Translations under genes and position numbers: made by a program | Shown: positions 25,354 to 34,182 of the stretch, piece after piece | Layout: the number at the start of each line of letters is the position of its first letter | How positions within the stretch are numbered: the stretch's first letter is position 1 | Source: Tolypothrix sp. FACHB-123 | GTDB taxonomy: Bacteria > Cyanobacteriota > Cyanobacteriia > Cyanobacteriales > Nostocaceae | Direction: 5' to 3' | Assembly: GCF_014697075.1 (NCBI RefSeq) | Contig: NZ_JACJRE010000013.1 | Location: 85,919 to 149,918 of the forward strand | Length of the DNA stretch: 64,000 nt | Notes under the pieces: generated by a model | Seen by the model: only the letters and a program-made list of their open reading frames with translations | The model's database searches: none | Told to the model about the DNA's origin: nothing

Positions 25354-26217
25354 TCAACGCAAATTTATATCTTTAGTAAGATTTCGATAGCGAGCCTGGA
25401 TTATGGAATACATACCATAAGCAATCAAACCTAAAGCCACCACACCTAAGATCCAGGGGCCAAAAGGTTGCATTGCTAAAGCTGACAATGCACCACCTAA
25501 TCCTCTAGCTTGAGTACCATCTAATTGAATGGCTGCTAACATCATAAAAATGCCGATGATAGCAAAAACAATGCCACGGGCAGCAATTCCAAATCTACCT
25601 AGACGTACTGCCCAAATTTCCTCAGTCAGACTCATTTGAGCAAGTTTAAAATAACGACGAAATTTGCCTGTGTATGCTTGATAAAGGAAAGCAATCCCAA
25701 CAATAATTACAGTTAAACCTAAAAGCAAAACTAACCATCTGCCAAAAGGTTGATTCAGAAAAAATATCGTCCAATCTTCGACGGAATCGCTATCGCCGCT
25801 ACTTGAACCCACAATTAGTTTTATAGATGTCACAGCCAAACTGAAGTAAGCGATCGCACTAAAAGCATAGCCTAGACGCTTGGCAATTCGTTTAGCACTC
25901 ATTGTTTCACCGGAATGTTCGGGGTCGAGAATAGTTTGCACAAACCGCCAAAATGCATAACCAATCAACCCAATAGTAACGATAATGAGGAGCAATTTAC
26001 CGAAAGGCTGAGTAACAATTGCCTCCAGCGCACCGCTAGTATCTGTAGTTTCGCCACCAGTACCAAATGCTGCCTGTGCTGCTAGTAAACCCACAAGAAA
26101 ATAAACTAAACCTTTTGCCGCATAGCCTAATCTTGCTAATCGCTCAACCCAAAGATAAGCAGCTACTTGTCTAACTGGCTGTTTAATGTTTTCAGGAAAT
26201 GGATCGTGAATTGCCAT
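25354..26217 (-). CDS. DUF1206 membrane protein
   Basis: 287 residues built of three repeats of a two-helix unit. Each has an R-L-x-R-x-G-Y/I-A-A/F-x-G motif and a later QPFGxWxL motif: RLARLGYAAKGLVYFLVG with QPFGKLLLI, RLGYAFSAIAYFSL with QPFGRWLVL, and RLGRFGIAARGIVF with QPFGPWILG. This is the whole DUF1206 signature. Function unknown. The ATG at 26217 is the only start before repeat 1. Its stop overlaps the open frame of the oxidoreductase remnant. Confidence 0.9.
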   Translation of the reverse strand: MAIHDPFPENIKQPVRQVAAYLWVERLARLGYAAKGLVYFLVGLLAAQAAFGTGGETTDTSGALEAIVTQPFGKLLLIIVTIGLIGYAFWRFVQTILDPEHSGETMSAKRIAKRLGYAFSAIAYFSLAVTSIKLIVGSSSGDSDSVEDWTIFFLNQPFGRWLVLLLGLTVIIVGIAFLYQAYTGKFRRYFKLAQMSLTEEIWAVRLGRFGIAARGIVFAIIGIFMMLAAIQLDGTQARGLGGALSALAMQPFGPWILGVVALGLIAYGMYSIIQARYRNLTKDINLR

Positions 26218-26382
26218 ATTGTTTTTGGGTTAAGGCTAAATGTTTTAAAACTATCCCAAAACTTGCTTTGTTAATAATGTGAAGATTATGGCAGTTTTCT
26301 GCATCCTCCCTAGTAGATAAATATGCGATGATGCTAGTGAGTAAGGCTTATATAGTTAATTGAATTTGATAGCTTGAAAGTT

Positions 26383-27243
26383 CTACTCACCAACACTTAA
26401 TTGCTGTAGAGAAATTTGTTTACAGATACTTTCTACTGCCAATGTGAGAGAATGCATCAGTTCAGAATTTTCGCTGTAATCCACAGGTGCGAGGTTTGCA
26501 ACTCGTTGACTTTGGGTAATGCTTAACTCCCGTCCCCATTCTTTGGGAGTGCTGTCTTTATATAATGCGATCGCTGTACCCTGTTCTTGATGCATTAAGG
26601 AAAAGCAAGGAATATCTGACTCACCATCACCAACATAAATTACCTGTGTTAATGGTACGTGCAGTTCCTCTGGCGGGACATCACGGTAAACAAACATTTG
26701 ACCATCATCTTGATGACCCTCAATTCCCTTTGCTAATTGAAATATATAGCGAGTTTTTTCTGTGTGGGTAACTATTTTTTTCACAAATTCAATTCCGCCA
26801 TGTTCGCCATAGAAAAATTCACAACCCCACATTGCTTTGAAATATGGAGAAATACAGTTATGACGAGCAATTTCCACCATCCCACAAGTAATTAAGTAAA
26901 ATTCGACTTCTACCTTTGGGTTAATTTTATGGGCAGAGTGGCGCAAACGCTCAAACATTTGAGTTACGCCATCAAAAGGAGCTAAATTTTGCCCAAATTT
27001 GGCAATATATTCCTGCGTAATTTTATTTTTTTGTCGCTTTGATGCGGAAATTAAGGCGTAAAATCTAGCTAAAATTTTATCACAACCTTGGTCAATTAAA
27101 GGGCGAATTTTATTTTTACGAAACTCCAGCGAGTCAATATCTAAACTAGATATCAAAGCATCAACAGTATCCGGTACCAGAGTATCATCAAAGTCGAAAA
27201 CTACAGCAATGCGATTAGATAGGGGTTTGGTAGAAAAAGTCAT
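26383..27243 (-). CDS. HAD-superfamily phosphatase
   Basis: 286 residues from the ATG at 27243. Motif I is VVFDFDDTLVPD (Asp17 nucleophile, Asp19 acid/base). Motif II is within EFYLITCGM, and motif IV is VIYVGDGESDIPCF near residue 210. A large alpha-helical cap lies between motifs I and II. The substrate is not evident. A longer frame from 27444 would prepend 67 hydrophobic residues read from the remains of an unrelated upstream gene, so it is rejected. Confidence 0.85.
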   Translation of the reverse strand: MTFSTKPLSNRIAVVFDFDDTLVPDTVDALISSLDIDSLEFRKNKIRPLIDQGCDKILARFYALISASKRQKNKITQEYIAKFGQNLAPFDGVTQMFERLRHSAHKINPKVEVEFYLITCGMVEIARHNCISPYFKAMWGCEFFYGEHGGIEFVKKIVTHTEKTRYIFQLAKGIEGHQDDGQMFVYRDVPPEELHVPLTQVIYVGDGESDIPCFSLMHQEQGTAIALYKDSTPKEWGRELSITQSQRVANLAPVDYSENSELMHSLTLAVESICKQISLQQLSVGE

Positions 27244-27271
27244 AATTAAAGCTTCAATAAAATAAAGAACA

Positions 27272-27487
27272 CTAATCAACAAAAGCAACTTGATATTTGC
27301 AGTTTTTCCAGTTTTGTGAATCAGTCCAGAAAAAGGTGAAATCAATACAGGATGGCTGCTGAGAAGAAATAGTAATATCGACAAATTCAATATCAATTGA
27401 TGTTGCTGTAGATTGAGTATTTTGTATTGTTTGCCATTTATCATTTGACCAATGCAAGCAAAATGGAGCTAATGCTTGAATTCGCAT
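27272..27487 (-). pseudogene. Possible C-terminal remnant of a GH15-type glucosidase
   Basis: 71 codons encode MRIQALAPFCLHWSNDKWQT and later VDITISSQQPSCIDFTFFWT. The WSNDxWQT...FVDI...FTFFW pattern recalls the beta-sandwich tail of cyanobacterial glucan 1,4-alpha-glucosidase-like proteins. A stop lies four codons before the ATG and no catalytic domain is near. Either a gene remnant or a small protein of unknown role. Confidence 0.35.
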
Positions 27488-27637
27488 TGTAAGTAGCTAG
27501 GTGCAGTGCCAAGCTTAAGTTTTGTTGAGAAGAGGGGAGAAACTCTGCTAACCGCCCTCCTAAGTAGCTTAGAGTAGACAACGCCAGAGCAATTAAATAG
27601 TTTTGCATGAAACTCTCTCAAAACTGCTGTTTCTACT

Positions 27638-29053
27638 TCAACCTCCACCAGATCCCATCACTCCCAGCAGTTGTAAAAGATAGATAACCGCAAATACACC
27701 AAAAAATATGCCCGCGATCGCAGTTCCACCAAATATAATTTTTGATGGTTGTAGTTCCTTGGGCAACATTCGATGATTTAAATACAGAGTCAGTGCGGTA
27801 ACAATGGGAATATGGGCAGCTTCGATTCCCCCTGCGGTTTGTAGTAAACCTACAGGTTCACCAATAAACAGGTAAATGGCGATGGGTAACACAGCTAACA
27901 AAACCACTACGTAAAATTTCTGTAAAAACTGTTCATTTGTCCAGCGACCCCGCACGCCAAACCCCTGCAAAATAATTTGCGTACCATCGGCAAACATTCG
28001 CCCAAAACCATCTTCTACTGAAAGTACGGTGCTACAAAAAGTAATAAAAACAATCGCCACCATAAACCAAAAGCCAAAGGTTCCCCAAAGATCGCCTAGC
28101 AAATTACCCAAAGTTTCTGCAACTTGATTTTCTTGAGGTACAAGTCCTTGGGGACGCAGCAGTTCACCACCGAGAATTAAAAAGGATAACGCCGCTAACA
28201 ATGCACCCACTACTGCTAAGGTGTTGGATATAGTCATCAGCTTTAACCAACCACGCAGCTTCTTTTTTTCCTCGCGGTTGAGTTGCTTGGGATCTATGCT
28301 CTCTTGTCCTTTAACGCTAGCTGCACCATACCCTCTAGCGTCTACCCAGTAGGAATACCACATTAAACCGGCGGCTCCGGCTAACATGAAACCCAGCCAA
28401 GGTAGTATTTCTTGATACTGCACATCCTGGGGAACTTGCGGTACTAGCCCAGATGCAAGTTTACGAAAATTGGGGAAAACGAAAATAGCCGCAGCTACCA
28501 CTGCAATTGTGCGGGCAATCCCGATATAAGAGGAAATCTTTTCGACTAGGTTGTATTGCCCTAAAAAAACGATCGCAGCTGTCACAACAATGATAATTAC
28601 TGTCCACAGTTGCACAGTGCCGCCACTAACCAAAATTAATGCTGTAGCGGCGGCTCCGGCAAGACCAGCAACAGTAGAAATTGCTACCACTATCTGCGGT
28701 AGTAAAATCAGCCAGACTGCCCAGTTTTTGGGGCCAGGAAGTTGTTTAAAGCCTTCTAGAATGGTGGTGCCGGTACAAACTGAAAAGCGTCCCACTTCAC
28801 CATTAATAAACCATTTGAGAATCACCGCCGCCAGTAGCGCCCATAACAGGGTGTAACCATAAAGTGCAGCAATTCTCGGCGTAAATAGTAATTCACCGGA
28901 ACCCGCCGCCGAAAGCATCCATAAAAAACTCGGGCCTAACCACTTCAAGTTGTCCCAACCTTGGGGTGAATCTGGGATATTTGCGGTGTTTTGTGTTTGT
29001 GTGGAGAAATTGCGTTGGCGCAGCCCGTCGGAGACATCGCGTTCACTATTCAT
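27638..29053 (-). CDS. Nramp-related transporter lacking the DPGN motif
   Basis: 471 residues and about 11-12 helices. The overall layout and segments such as GPSFLWMLSAAGSGELLF (about 41-58) and MWYSYWVDARGYGAAS match Nramp-family proteins. The metal-binding DPGN of helix 1 is replaced by AAGSGELL, so divalent metal transport of the normal kind is doubtful. The first 30 residues are partly read from a GC-rich dispersed repeat (CGCAGCCCGTCGG), so the true start may be the ORF ATG at 29053 or a later codon; none is better. Single gene. Confidence 0.72.
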   Translation of the reverse strand: MNSERDVSDGLRQRNFSTQTQNTANIPDSPQGWDNLKWLGPSFLWMLSAAGSGELLFTPRIAALYGYTLLWALLAAVILKWFINGEVGRFSVCTGTTILEGFKQLPGPKNWAVWLILLPQIVVAISTVAGLAGAAATALILVSGGTVQLWTVIIIVVTAAIVFLGQYNLVEKISSYIGIARTIAVVAAAIFVFPNFRKLASGLVPQVPQDVQYQEILPWLGFMLAGAAGLMWYSYWVDARGYGAASVKGQESIDPKQLNREEKKKLRGWLKLMTISNTLAVVGALLAALSFLILGGELLRPQGLVPQENQVAETLGNLLGDLWGTFGFWFMVAIVFITFCSTVLSVEDGFGRMFADGTQIILQGFGVRGRWTNEQFLQKFYVVVLLAVLPIAIYLFIGEPVGLLQTAGGIEAAHIPIVTALTLYLNHRMLPKELQPSKIIFGGTAIAGIFFGVFAVIYLLQLLGVMGSGGG

Positions 29054-29101
29054 GTTTTGCCATCTTCATATACACCTATAGCAATTAGGAAATTAAGCCT
29101 G

Positions 29102-29494
29102 TTAAAAAGGCCCAGGTAGAGGTGCTGCATTAGTGTTATTGCGTAATGCTTGCCAGGTTAGCACTCCTACCCTACCATCACCCACCAATCTTTGCGATCG
29201 CTGAAATGCTGTTATAGCCCTAGCTGTTCTCAGTCCATAAATACCGTCAATTGCGCCTTGATAAAATCCTAAATTTTGTAGAACAGCTTGCACATCTGTT
29301 ACCGCCTGTCCACGAGATCCAACCCTAAGAAAGGGAGCATTCAGGGGATTGTATTTTAAAAGCCTACCTCTAATTGAGCTATTACTATTTACTTGTGCTT
29401 GAGCAGGTGCAAAATTGAAGGGTAGCATCCCGATAAATAATGCAGAAATCAAGCCAAATCGGAAAATTTTTGAGCTAATAAATTGAGGATTCAT
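29102..29494 (-). CDS. Exported peptidoglycan-binding domain protein
   Basis: 130 residues. The signal peptide (about 1-34) ends FAPAQAQ, and one PG_binding_1 domain follows at about 55-118 (LRVGSRGQAVTDVQAVLQNL and GIYGLRTARAITAFQ). An upstream in-frame ATG at 29524 is rejected because GGAGG, a strong ribosome site, lies between it and the ATG at 29494. No catalytic domain is present; such small proteins are common in cyanobacteria and may bind wall or regulate hydrolases. Confidence 0.85.
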   Translation of the reverse strand: MNPQFISSKIFRFGLISALFIGMLPFNFAPAQAQVNSNSSIRGRLLKYNPLNAPFLRVGSRGQAVTDVQAVLQNLGFYQGAIDGIYGLRTARAITAFQRSQRLVGDGRVGVLTWQALRNNTNAAPLPGPF

Positions 29495-29613
29495 ACACTT
29501 ATATTCCTCCAAAAATAAATCCAAATAACATATTGTTTATTGTTGTGCCTCCCAATGGTATGTTCTCACCTATGCCCATGCCCTATGCCCCATCCCCTTG
29601 TATATGGAGTTTT

Positions 29614-30129
29614 TTATATTTTTGTTCTGTTGAAGTCCCTCCTATTTCTCATGTTTTCTTCATAGCTTCTGAAGTAGGGATCGGTTAGTTCATAAAAGTA
29701 AGGCTCCATTGTGTAATTGTAGGGAGCAGGAGCGCCAATCATTCCAAACATACCTGGCATTGCTAAAGGTACTATAGGGCGATAAACCCCTCTAACTCGC
29801 TCTTCGTAATCATTATCAATTGCTAAACCTTCGCTAAATTCTGGGAGATTTTCTACTTGCTCTTTGGTTAGTCCAGGCACAAATAAATGTTTATTTTCAT
29901 AATTCAAACGAGCTAAACCAACAGGAAGCAGCACTTTTTTACCAAAAACCCAGAAGCCTGTATCAATGATGAAATACCGGAAACGACCGTCATTTTCATC
30001 AACTAGAATGTTTTCCACCGAACCTACTTTTTCATCATCGGCGTAAACATCAAAATTCTTGATGTCATTACCACCAAAAATTTCTTGAGCGTAGTTGGGG
30101 TTGTATTCATCAAGTTTGTACAAAGCCAT
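29614..30129 (-). CDS. PRC-barrel domain protein (short paralog)
   Basis: 171 residues. The first 110 residues closely match the protein at 21887-22732: MALYKLDEYNPNYAQEIF, KNFDVYADDEKVGSVENIL, WVFGKKVLLPVGLARLNYE, GLTKEQVENLPEF, ERVRGVYR. It ends without the DUF2382 domain, with a Tyr/Pro-rich tail instead. PRC-barrels bind RNA, photosynthetic complexes or other partners; the role here is unknown. It lies 40 bp downstream of the M48 protease gene on the same strand, so the two may be co-transcribed. Confidence 0.85.
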   Translation of the reverse strand: MALYKLDEYNPNYAQEIFGGNDIKNFDVYADDEKVGSVENILVDENDGRFRYFIIDTGFWVFGKKVLLPVGLARLNYENKHLFVPGLTKEQVENLPEFSEGLAIDNDYEERVRGVYRPIVPLAMPGMFGMIGAPAPYNYTMEPYFYELTDPYFRSYEENMRNRRDFNRTKI

Positions 30130-30169
30130 GTTTTTTATTCCAATAAAATATATATAAATTGATTAATAA

Positions 30170-31021
30170 TTAACTTAATGGTTGAATCTTTTCTCGATAT
30201 ATAGAATTATTTAAACCACCACTCAAATTAGTTTGTTGACTAGCAAGTTCTCTTCTTAAAGCAGTAATACGGTCAGTTGTTGCTGGGTGGGTACTCAAAA
30301 ATGTGGGAAGCGTTGGCTGATTGAGTAGCTTTTGCATAAACGCAATCATGGCAGACTGAGCATAACCCGCGCGTCCTAAAGTTCTTAATCCCCTTTGATC
30401 GGCTTCAAATTCGTCTTGGCGACTATTGGGACGTTGTAGTGCCAAATCTACACCAATTCCAACGGCGGTACTGCGATCTAAACCAGTTGCAGATGCAACA
30501 CCACGAGCGATTGCCGTTTGTTGCATCTGTTCTATTGCATGGCGACCAGCAATATGACCAATTTCGTGAGCGATAACGCTGGCTAATTGCGCTTCATTAT
30601 CTGCTGCTTGTAGCAAGCCGGTAGTGACATAAACATAGCCTCCCATTGTCGCAAAGGCATTGATGCTGTTATCTTGAACTACCTGAAATGTATAGGGAAT
30701 ACTAGGACGAGTACTATTTGCTGCTAACCATTGACCAATTTGATTAACGTAATTATTCACATTTGAATCGCGGTAAAGCTGAATCTGATTGCTGCTAACA
30801 AGCTGCTGATTAATCTCCCTACCTAACTCGACTTCTTCGGCATCGGAAATGTTAGATAACTGATAGATTTGCACTCCTTGACGCAAGAGGTCAAGCAAGG
30901 AAATTGCCTCGCTTGTTTGGGGTGAAGCTACACTAACACTAACCGCCACTACACCCGACATTAATAAATACGAACAGCGACGACAGAAACGAAGAGAAAT
31001 GGAAGATAAAGAAGGCGACAT
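30170..31021 (-). CDS. M48-family metalloprotease, exported
   Basis: 283 residues from the ATG at 31021. A hydrophobic N-terminus (about 12-34) ends SVASPQTSEA, then comes the protease domain with HEIGH (His152, Glu153, His156) as zinc site. The third ligand is probably Glu of DEFEADQRGL. AFATMGGYVYVTTGLL is typical of BepA/YfgC-like enzymes that handle outer-membrane proteins. A start at 31063 would overlap the upstream gene (stop at 31038), while 31021 leaves a 16-bp gap, so 31021 is chosen. No TPR domain is present. Confidence 0.88.
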   Translation of the reverse strand: MSPSLSSISLRFCRRCSYLLMSGVVAVSVSVASPQTSEAISLLDLLRQGVQIYQLSNISDAEEVELGREINQQLVSSNQIQLYRDSNVNNYVNQIGQWLAANSTRPSIPYTFQVVQDNSINAFATMGGYVYVTTGLLQAADNEAQLASVIAHEIGHIAGRHAIEQMQQTAIARGVASATGLDRSTAVGIGVDLALQRPNSRQDEFEADQRGLRTLGRAGYAQSAMIAFMQKLLNQPTLPTFLSTHPATTDRITALRRELASQQTNLSGGLNNSIYREKIQPLS

Positions 31022-31037
31022 AAAATACTGGGAATTT

Positions 31038-31862
31038 TTAAGAAGGGTATACAGTTTCCGCAACTAAAACAGGTCGATTAATGTACTCAGCATCTAACTT
31101 TCTTTTCGTATCAAGACTCCAAGTAAAGTTGTAGTCTCGCTCAATTTCAGCAGCAACAAACCGCCGCACTTCACCCATTGCTGATACTGTCTGACCTTGA
31201 TTTATTGCTACTTGCGGTGGTGCTGTTAATAACACTAGTAAATCTTCCCCACCAAACAATTGATTTTCATCTAATGTTAATAAAATCCCACTGCGGATAT
31301 TTGCTACTTCTCCTGTGACTGTTACTTTCCGACCATAATATTGTTCAGGATTCTGGGTTATTTGGCCAGGTTGGGATGATAGGGTCAGATATTGAGCAAT
31401 AATTGCCGGTTTATTGATGTAATCTGTGTAATACTCATCCTTTATATTGAGATTAAATTCTCGCTCAATCTTGGGAATTACCAAATTACGAACCTGACCT
31501 GTAACTTGAACTTCTAGATTTTGGTCAATTGGTAAATCGAAAGGTAGACTGGAAGCATTGATAACTACAATAGGTTCGCCATCAAACAATTGTTGATCGC
31601 TGACGGTAAAGGAGCGTAGACCAACTTTTTCAATTGTTCTGCTTTTAATGGTCACCGATTTACCAATAAATTCGTTTTTCTTGTTAACAATCTCTGATGT
31701 ATTAGTGAAAGTAGTCTCTGAATTAAAAATACTACCTCCTCTCACTAGCAAAGCCAAGCCTAGCAGGAAAATCAATACAGATGCATGACCAAGCCATTCT
31801 AATAAACTTCGACGTTGGTTAATATCGGTGTTTTTATTCTGGTTAGTCTTGAGGATATTCAT
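31038..31862 (-). CDS. Membrane-anchored two-repeat protein, paralog of 32216-33019
   Basis: 274 residues from the ATG at 31862. One membrane helix lies at about 25-45. Two repeats of about 100 residues follow, each with G-K/R-x-V-T-V, TL/TVSDxQLF or TLDENQLFGG, and a V-x-GxVR block ending in I-ER-E/DFN/YNF. The pattern suits an OB-like beta fold. The whole soluble part aligns with the next gene upstream, so this is a tandem duplication. The N-terminal extension to 31943 has no support. Probably in one operon with the M48 gene, 16 bp apart. Confidence 0.75.
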   Translation of the reverse strand: MNILKTNQNKNTDINQRRSLLEWLGHASVLIFLLGLALLVRGGSIFNSETTFTNTSEIVNKKNEFIGKSVTIKSRTIEKVGLRSFTVSDQQLFDGEPIVVINASSLPFDLPIDQNLEVQVTGQVRNLVIPKIEREFNLNIKDEYYTDYINKPAIIAQYLTLSSQPGQITQNPEQYYGRKVTVTGEVANIRSGILLTLDENQLFGGEDLLVLLTAPPQVAINQGQTVSAMGEVRRFVAAEIERDYNFTWSLDTKRKLDAEYINRPVLVAETVYPS

Positions 31863-31997
31863 GGTAAAAATGTTTGCTCTATAGACAATTATTCCAGTTG
31901 TGATAGCTGTGAAAATTCTGATTTTGGAACACACTAAACACATCTTTTAAAGTAGGGTGATGTCATTCAATTTTGGATTTTGGATTTACGATAGCGC

Positions 31998-32055
31998 AGC
32001 GTAAAGCCTTCGGCATAGCTTCGCTTAGAGCGAGTCCGCGAGCGTCTTTTGGATT
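31998..32055. repeat. 58-bp dispersed GC-rich repeat, copy 1
   Basis: This segment, starting AGCGTAAAGCCTTCGGCATA and ending GCGTCTTTTGGATT, is identical base for base with 52214-52271. Both copies are flanked by AAAATCTAAAATCC-type heptamers. Copies of this kind with CTTCGGCATAGC are a Nostoc hallmark. Confidence 0.85.
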
Positions 32056-32108
32056 AACCTCTGCTTATAAAGAAGAGGCTTAAATATTGAAAAATTTTTG
32101 TTTTTCTT

Positions 32109-32122
32109 CTGGGTTAACCCAG
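32109..32122. repeat. 14-bp perfect palindrome
   Basis: CTGGGTTAACCCAG reads the same on both strands. It lies between the two paralogous genes, about 90 bp downstream of the lipoprotein stop. It may be a protein site or part of a weak terminator; no T-run on the minus strand. Confidence 0.35.
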
Positions 32123-32215
32123 ATGCTTGAGACCAAATATTTTAGATTTCAAATTTCCATTTAATCCAAAATCTAAAATCTAAAATCGCTTCGGTCATTA
32201 AAGATAGCTGGTGAG

Positions 32216-33019
32216 TTATTGCGGAATTGCTGAAGGATAAACTTCATTTGCAACTAATACAGGTTTATTGCTGTATTCTGCTTCCAGTTGCTTCTGCAAA
32301 GTCAAATCCCAATTCAGGTCATAATCACGTTCGAGTTCAGCGACAACAAAATTACGCAATACACCTGTGACTGCAACTTTTTCGCCTTCATTCACAGTTC
32401 CTTTGGGAGTACCAGCGCGGATTACTAATAAGTCTTGTCCACCAAATAACTTGTCTTCATCTAAGGTAAAGGAACTGGCATTTCTGATATTTTCTACTTC
32501 ACCTGTTACCGCCAGGGTTTTACCATAATATAACTTGGGATTTGTGGTAATTTCACCTGGTTTAGGAGCCAGTGCCATTGATTGAGCAATAATCGCAGGT
32601 TGGGTCTCGTAGTCTTTATATAAGTTTGGATCTAAACCCAAGTTGTAGTTGCGATTAATATCTGCAATTACAAACTTGTTAACTTGACCTGTTACCTGAA
32701 TTGGTACATTTGGATCGCTAGGTAGAGTAAAAGGTTTACCAGATGCATTGACAACTATGATTGGTTCAGTACCAAAAAATTGCTTATCGCTAATTGTAAA
32801 TGTTGAAGGGCCTAATGTTCTAATAGGTGTGCTTCTCACCGTGACAGTTTTACCGATTAATTGATTTGTATTATCAGTAACTTCTTCTGTAGTCACGTTA
32901 GTTTCTGGTGCTGCGGCCTCTTGATCTAAGTTATTGGTACAAGCCCCAAGCAATGCTGTAGAAAGTGCTAAAGCAATAGCTCCTTTGGAACTCCATTTAT
33001 TGGCAAAAAAGTTAACCAT
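32216..33019 (-). CDS. Lipoprotein with two OB-like repeats
   Basis: 267 residues. The N-terminus has a signal peptide with lipobox LLGAC (Cys27), followed by an acidic linker. The two repeats carry GKTVTVRSTPIRTLGPSTFT with EPIIVVNASGKPFTLPSD, and GKTLAVTGEVENIRNASSFT with LFGGQDLLVI. They match the paralog at 31038-31862 in order and spacing, so one is a duplicate of the other with a different membrane anchor. Function unknown; OB-fold ligand or nucleic-acid binding would be speculation. Confidence 0.78.
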   Translation of the reverse strand: MVNFFANKWSSKGAIALALSTALLGACTNNLDQEAAAPETNVTTEEVTDNTNQLIGKTVTVRSTPIRTLGPSTFTISDKQFFGTEPIIVVNASGKPFTLPSDPNVPIQVTGQVNKFVIADINRNYNLGLDPNLYKDYETQPAIIAQSMALAPKPGEITTNPKLYYGKTLAVTGEVENIRNASSFTLDEDKLFGGQDLLVIRAGTPKGTVNEGEKVAVTGVLRNFVVAELERDYDLNWDLTLQKQLEAEYSNKPVLVANEVYPSAIPQ

Positions 33020-33076
33020 TTCTCAATCTCCATTAAAGTTGTCTACAATCAGTATTTACGCAGGTTCAATAACCAT

Positions 33077-33135
33077 TTGTAGGGTGGGCAATGCCCACCG
33101 AAACCCGGATATGGTGGGCATTGCCCACCCTACAA
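33077..33135. repeat. 23-bp perfect inverted repeat (GGTGGGCAATGCCCACC type)
   Basis: The arms 33077-33099 and 33113-33135 are exact reverse complements around 13 bases. Each arm is itself nearly palindromic (GGTGGGCAATGCCCACC). It would form a very stable hairpin upstream of the lipoprotein gene, in the gap before the next minus-strand gene's stop at 33268. Similar TGTAGGGTGGGCAATGCC repeats are, from memory, common in Nostocales. Confidence 0.85.
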
Positions 33136-33267
33136 GATGAAATTCTGTGCCAGTTGCGTAAGTCCTGGATTATTCAGAAATACTCATGTTATTACTGAAG
33201 TTTTAGTGATGAGTTACCAAGGGAACTTGATGCTTTTGGTAATCTCAAAATAGTGAAAAAAATTCTC

Positions 33268-33900
33268 TTAATTCAAAAAGACTTGGCCATCTCTTTGAAT
33301 TCTTAAAACACCTTGGTCATTATTAAAATTAGTCGTTTCATCCAAGGAGACTGAAAGTGTTCCTTGTGAGGTAGACATAGGCATAACTTTTATTAGTCCA
33401 CCATCTGGACGTACTAAGGTAATACTGACGGGTGTTGGTAAGTCTTGGAGAATAAACTCTTGTCCACCTGCAAGATAGCGCGGTTGTGTATAACCAATAG
33501 CTTGATAAGAAATACCAGCGTTAGTGTTATTTTTTAATTTCACATTCACTGTACCTGCTGTTGGCGTCACAGTTGCAATTGCACTCTGCCTATTTTCTGG
33601 AATTGGTGGTTGTATAGGTCGCACACCTGGACGAATAGGAACCACTATAACAGTTGGTTGACCTAATGTTTGTCTTTGCTGTTGCATTCTTAACGTTGCA
33701 GCATTCGGCGGACATCCGGCGGGAACCATCACGCGATCGCGGTGTGGTACTTCATAAAATATACTCGGACAAGGGTTAATTTTAGAAGTTTGTTGTGCTA
33801 CTGCTGATGGAGTTATGCTAGAAAAACCAATTAATAAACTGCCAAAAGCTGTGCCTGCTAATCCAATCTTCTGCCAGAAAAAATGATTTATTTTGTACAT
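33268..33900 (-). CDS. Exported protein of unknown function
   Basis: 210 residues. A signal peptide (about 1-36, ending PSAVAQQ) is followed by a Pro-rich segment (PIRPGVRPIQPPIPENR, about 88-104) and a beta-rich C-terminal domain (VNVKLKNNTNAGISYQAIG). Two Cys in the N-terminal part (NPCPS, AGCPP) could form a disulfide. I do not recognise the family. The gene is flanked by gaps of 282 bp upstream and 248 bp downstream. Confidence 0.7.
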   Translation of the reverse strand: MYKINHFFWQKIGLAGTAFGSLLIGFSSITPSAVAQQTSKINPCPSIFYEVPHRDRVMVPAGCPPNAATLRMQQQRQTLGQPTVIVVPIRPGVRPIQPPIPENRQSAIATVTPTAGTVNVKLKNNTNAGISYQAIGYTQPRYLAGGQEFILQDLPTPVSITLVRPDGGLIKVMPMSTSQGTLSVSLDETTNFNNDQGVLRIQRDGQVFLN

Positions 33901-34182
33901 GAATACCTCCTGGTAATTTGATTAATTAATTAATTTATTTTGGCGAATTATCATATTTGTAACTAGAATCAACTGTTAACTATAATTTTTGCCGTCATTG
34001 CATTATTCAAAATGTAGTGTAGATAAGATTGAGCCGCTCAACCACAAAAGAAGACATGAAAACAGACTATGTTTTAATGCTAATTTTCAATAGTGGAAAA
34101 ATCGAGGAGAATTCGAGTTGATTTAGAGAATATCACTTGAGTATTAGAACTAGTATGTCAATAGTAGTAGCTAAGTTATTCT

